The notes under the pieces are model-generated. The model had not been told where the DNA came from, ran no database searches, and saw only the letters and a list, made by a program, of their open reading frames with translations. A program made the position numbers and the translations under genes. DNA of 64,000 nucleotides from Latrodectus hesperus (lineage: Eukaryota; Arthropoda; Arachnida; Araneae; Theridiidae), in assembly GCA_037975125.1 (NCBI GenBank), contig CM075850.1, positions 131,879,441-131,943,440 on the forward strand, given 5' to 3'. Shown here one piece after another: positions 60,358 through 64,000 of this stretch; the first letter of the stretch is position 1, and every line of letters starts with the position of its first letter.

Positions 60358-62360
60358 GAGATTAAGTTAAGTGAATTTAATGTGGAAATTATGAAAGATT
60401 TTACTCTAGAAATTGTGATATATAGGTTTACGCTTCTAAATTAAAAATTTAAGTTACGCTTGATATTAAGATTGAAGTTTTACATTTAATATTTATGATG
60501 TTTTTATTGGGCTTGCAAATAAATATTTTCTTTTACTACATGAGAATACTTTTTATTTTAAGTCTGATACAGAAATAATATGTTTTAGAAACATAAAAGT
60601 TAATGACACTTAAAAAAAAGGTGTAATACAATCCTATATTAAGAAAATTTATGTTTACTTTATTGTAATGTGAGTTCAATAAAATTTTGTTTAGATTCTA
60701 TAAGGTAGTCAAAATTAAATGAAGTGTATATTGATGAAAGTTTATTATTGTAAGGAAATTTAATAAAAACACATAAAGTTTGTAAGCTGCTTTATAAGTT
60801 CATTTTTTTCCTTCAGAAATAAAGGCAAGATAAAAAAATTCCAAATAACACAACTGAATAAATTAATTTCACGAAGAAAATGTTATCCATACACAAGTTT
60901 TATATTTTCTTATTAATTTAAAAAGGAATAAAAAACTTTGAAAAAAAAAGGTAAAATCCTTATTAGCTATAAAATTTATGAACAGTCATGAAAAAAGTTC
61001 TTTGGAATATATATATTCAAAATGTATTGTGATAAATCCGTTTGATTCCTACAGAAAACGAAAATGTATGACATTAATTGATTCAAATTAACAATATCGT
61101 TTAAAGAAAAATTCAAAATATACATCAAGCCAAACATTTTGTAAAATAAAGATCTTATCTTACACATATTCATCTATTATCTAAAAAGTACTATGCACCT
61201 CCACCTAGTGTAAAACAAAGAAACAAATTCTACGAAAATCAATTTTTATGATTTGTTTACTGAAAAAAAAATGAACTTACTTTGTCATGCCCATTTTCAA
61301 AGCAGAAAAAATTTACATAGAAAAAAACAAGTGAAGGTTTTTATATGTGAATGTTTCCCGTTGAATAATGAAAAAAAAGTTTTATGAATTAAAAAAATCT
61401 TCATTATAATTACTTAAACTCTCTCTCTCATAAAATGAATGTAAATATTTAACGGGGAAAGAAGATATGTGTTTGTCAAGATAAAATTTTAAAACTAGTT
61501 TTGAAGTAATACCTGGCGTTTATTAAATATGAATATCAATACAGGATCATTTACATGGAATCCTTTTATTTAATGATTCTTCGGTTTAGCTCTTCTACCA
61601 CAAAATAAAAATGCTGCCTCATAATAAACAATTCCCCATCACTTCATTTTGTTCAGAAATGTCTTTACAAGATAATCCATGCTTTCTCAAGATCTGTGAT
61701 CTTAAGATTTCTTACCGTCCAAGTAATGAAGGAACTGAGAGTTCCCTGGCGCACACATTTCCCTTGTTTCTTCTTATGCACGTGTTTGCGTTCATTCTCC
61801 TCTGTCCAACATTTATATTTCATATGATGAAATTAGCTTATATATATATGTCTGTGTGTGTAAATAAAATTTTATATTTATGCAATATATGGAATTTATT
61901 TCTACTGATGTTCATAAAAACCGAAAGGGATAAAAAAAATTACATTTTACATCATTGTAAAAATGTAACAAAATGTTCGCCAAGAATAGCTGTTTTAATA
62001 GAGAAAATGTCCTTTCTGACATTCGCTATATGACAAATCACTTCTTTGAATGCCCAATATAGTTGTTTCAATAGATTACAATTTATTTTAATGAAAGGTG
62101 TTACTTTTTAAACTTTTCTACTTGTTCTTTAAACTTCTACACGCACTGGCCAATGAATTGGAAAACTTTGTGATTCTCATATCAGGGAATGTAGTATGCA
62201 GTTTCTTATGACGTGCGTTAAAACGCAAATATATGTCGTTCAGCATAAGTATGGTGTATTTTTTGATGAATGAAATGGGTAGAACTCAGCTCAGGGAAAG
62301 GTACGAGGCAGTATGTGAGTTGGTGCAGCAACAACACAAGAATAAAATAAAATAGAAAAA
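59641..62360. other. AT-rich stretch, nothing recognised
   Basis: Very AT-rich. The longest frame (61611-62033, + strand, 140 codons) is hydrophobic with no recognisable motif and no supporting context, so I do not call it a gene. The Helitron's 5' end probably lies within the first few hundred bases. Confidence 0.45.
60293..60354. repeat. (TA)n microsatellite
   Basis: About 62 bp of uninterrupted AT dinucleotides. Confidence 0.95.
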
Positions 62361-62374
62361 GCAACAGGTATTTT

Positions 62375-62653
62375 GTTGTTGTTGTCATGTGCCAGCCAGG
62401 CTGGCAATATAGGGTGCGCTGCTCCACTTTTCCAACTGAACCCTATTTTGGTGTGGAGTCCGACTTCCTCAGTACACACATGCCATAGATACCCGTTTAT
62501 AGGGTAGGCAATCATTCACACCACATTCATACAAGGAAAGAACAAATACAGGATAGATAGAGAGAGAAAGTACATCCATGCCCGAACCGGGATTCAAACC
62601 CACGACCTCCATATCCGCAGTCAGACACGCTGACCACTAGACAAGCTGGGCGG
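62375..62653 (-). mobile_element. SINE: tRNA-like head A with tail A
   Basis: A full-length minus-strand copy. Box B complement is mutated to GGATTCAAACC (62590-62600), with the CCGTTTATAGGGTAGG block and tail A (GCCAGCCAGGCTGGCAATAT). Flanking GCAACAG (62361-62367 and 62653-62659) suggests a short or eroded TSD. Confidence 0.88.
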
Positions 62654-62687
62654 CAACAGATCTTATACTATTTGAAAAAGGACTTAA

Positions 62688-62906
62688 TGTTGGCGTCTTT
62701 TTAGCAGAAGCTTCGATTTCGAAGACAACAAATGTCACTGCCTGCTTCTCAAAAAGCAGGGGGATGACAAAGTTTTTCGAAAATTGGAATCAGAATCCCT
62801 GGTCTTTGATCTGGAAGAGCGTGATTTGTATTTCGACGAACTGTGTGACAGAACAGTTCGCCAAAGCAAAATGTGGTCTAATAAAAAATTTATCTTGGAT
62901 TTATAG
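62688..62906 (+). other. Open frame without ATG start: possible exon or transposon fragment
   Basis: A 72-codon frame between stops at 62685 and 62904-62906 reads SFDFEDNKCHCLLLKKQGDD, then KVFRKLESESLVFDLEERDL, then YFDELCDRTVRQSKMWSNKK. Composition is varied and unlike AT-rich noise. TTTTTAGCAG just upstream (62698-62707) could serve as a splice acceptor. Downstream, another frame (DQCVYLTPVHELQFFNLIEV) follows after the stop. I do not recognise the protein; an exon, a decayed gene or a DNA transposon piece are all possible. Confidence 0.3.
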
Positions 62907-62909
62907 TTC

Positions 62910-64000
62910 ATTGATCAGTGTGTGTATTTGACACCTGTTCATGAACTGCAGTTTTTTAACCTCATCGAAGTGCTTGAAGAAAGGCAACGATCTGCATTCT
63001 AAAAAATATTACTATAAAAGGAATTTTTATGGACAACATAAGCATGTAAAAAATAACGGATTTTAAATTTAAAAAATGGAATAGAAAGTGTAAAAAAAAG
63101 TATGTTCTTTTTATTAAATGAAAGAAAAGTACATTTAAATATTCACTATTTGGGATCTCAAACTGATATCTTCAATTAAAAAAACGCAAAAAAATACTGA
63201 TTTAGACATTGAGAACAGTTAGTTATAATTTCAGGTGAAATAAAAGTAGTAAAGGGCTCGAGATACACTTTTGTGTTTGATTCAATAGGAAAATATTGTA
63301 TTTCATCAAAATGCCGAAATCTATGTTTTCTGGTCACTAATAAACATATAGTATTGAATCAAGATTTAAAGCCAAAAGAATAGCATGAAAATCAGAGTCA
63401 AATGACCATCTGAAAATGAAAACGGAAAAACATAAGCACAAATTTGAAACACTTCATAAAAATTTCTAACAATCAGTTGAACAAAAAATATGTACATTTA
63501 TTATCAGAATGCCCAAGCTGTGAATCCGTTACTATATAAACTTATAACCACACAAAAGACATTTTAAAAAGATAGAAATAGGAAGGAAATTTATTTTTGA
63601 ACATATTATGTATATAAAAAGATATATATTATTTCTTAATGAATATAGGTATGCACAACACTCCAACCTATTTTTGGGCAGTGGATAAGGACTGAATAAA
63701 ATAAAATATCTCACAAAATTTCACGACATACAAAATACTAGCTATAGAAAATAGATTTCTTCTAAGACCTTCAGCTATAAATTATAGTTTCCACAAAAGT
63801 ATTTTTTATGCGGTCTCGCGTATAACTCAACAAAGAGGCTTCTTCAAATGAAATTAAGACAAATCATGAACCTCAAGGAAAAGCGAACGACGCAAGTGCT
63901 TTCAATAAAGCAAAAATAAATAAAGTGATAAGAAAAATTATATACAAATCAATACTAAACTAAGAACATGATATAACTGGAGGTATAAATCTGATTTGTA
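62910..64000. other. AT-rich stretch, nothing recognised
   Basis: AT-rich; no supported gene or repeat to the end of the window. Confidence 0.5.

Noticed and set aside
61611..62033. 140-codon frame as a membrane protein gene
   Set aside because: Hydrophobic composition is expected from T-rich codons. There is no motif, no splice context and no supporting neighbour.

Overview
This window looks like non-coding DNA from an arthropod nuclear genome, most likely an orb-weaving (araneoid) spider. It is strongly AT-rich and has long (TA)n microsatellites, short reading frames and dense short retroposons. I associate the commonest retroposon (tRNA-like head, central 'CCTATAAACGGGT' block, ACA-repeat tail) with spider assemblies, but that is recollection and was not checked. 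I found no intact, recognisable host protein-coding gene, no rRNA or functional tRNA gene, no CRISPR array and no bacterial-type operon. The window is probably intergenic or inside a very large intron.

Most of the interpretable content is mobile DNA. About twenty SINE copies are present, many bounded by target-site duplications (TSDs) of 7-15 bp that I could read directly. Their 5' heads fall into several kinds. Head A is tRNA-like with box B GGTTCGAATCC. Head B is a second tRNA-like head with its own body. Head C is a third tRNA-like head. Head D resembles the internal control region of 5S rRNA. Their 3' bodies are shared across heads: 'tail B' (ending TGTCCAAGTGTCAT plus ACA repeats) is joined to heads A, C and D. 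The families are therefore mosaics built around common 3' ends, as expected when one LINE machinery mobilises them. A LINE coding remnant at 29933-30127 ends in the same ACA-type tail and is a possible partner.

Other transposon remains: two 3' fragments of one non-LTR retrotransposon (1497-2082 and 23815-24268); a second LINE-type reverse transcriptase tail (53185-53625); a TA-flanked mariner-like element with about 160-bp terminal inverted repeats (16035-16808); a decayed mariner transposase (46451-46990); a hAT-like MITE with a perfect 8-bp TSD and an inverted relative (55456-55714 and 56146-56356); and a roughly 3-kb decayed Helitron on the minus strand (56601-59640) that has lost its rolling-circle nickase motifs but keeps most of the PIF1-type helicase.

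Structural features: a 1.65-kb direct tandem duplication with (TA)n arrays (40467-44038); two degenerate tandem arrays split by SINE or transposon insertions (15290-16970 and 37948-38750); and several strong hairpins, of which 34626-34692 is the most striking. Islands of higher-GC, more complex sequence recur every few kilobases (for example 6440-6860, 9350-10400, 20390-20990, 28600-29560, 33080-33900, 35990-36560, 37270-37800). They carry no recognisable protein and are candidates for conserved regulatory DNA or unrecognised exons. The stretches between listed features are AT-rich sequence in which I see nothing I can name.
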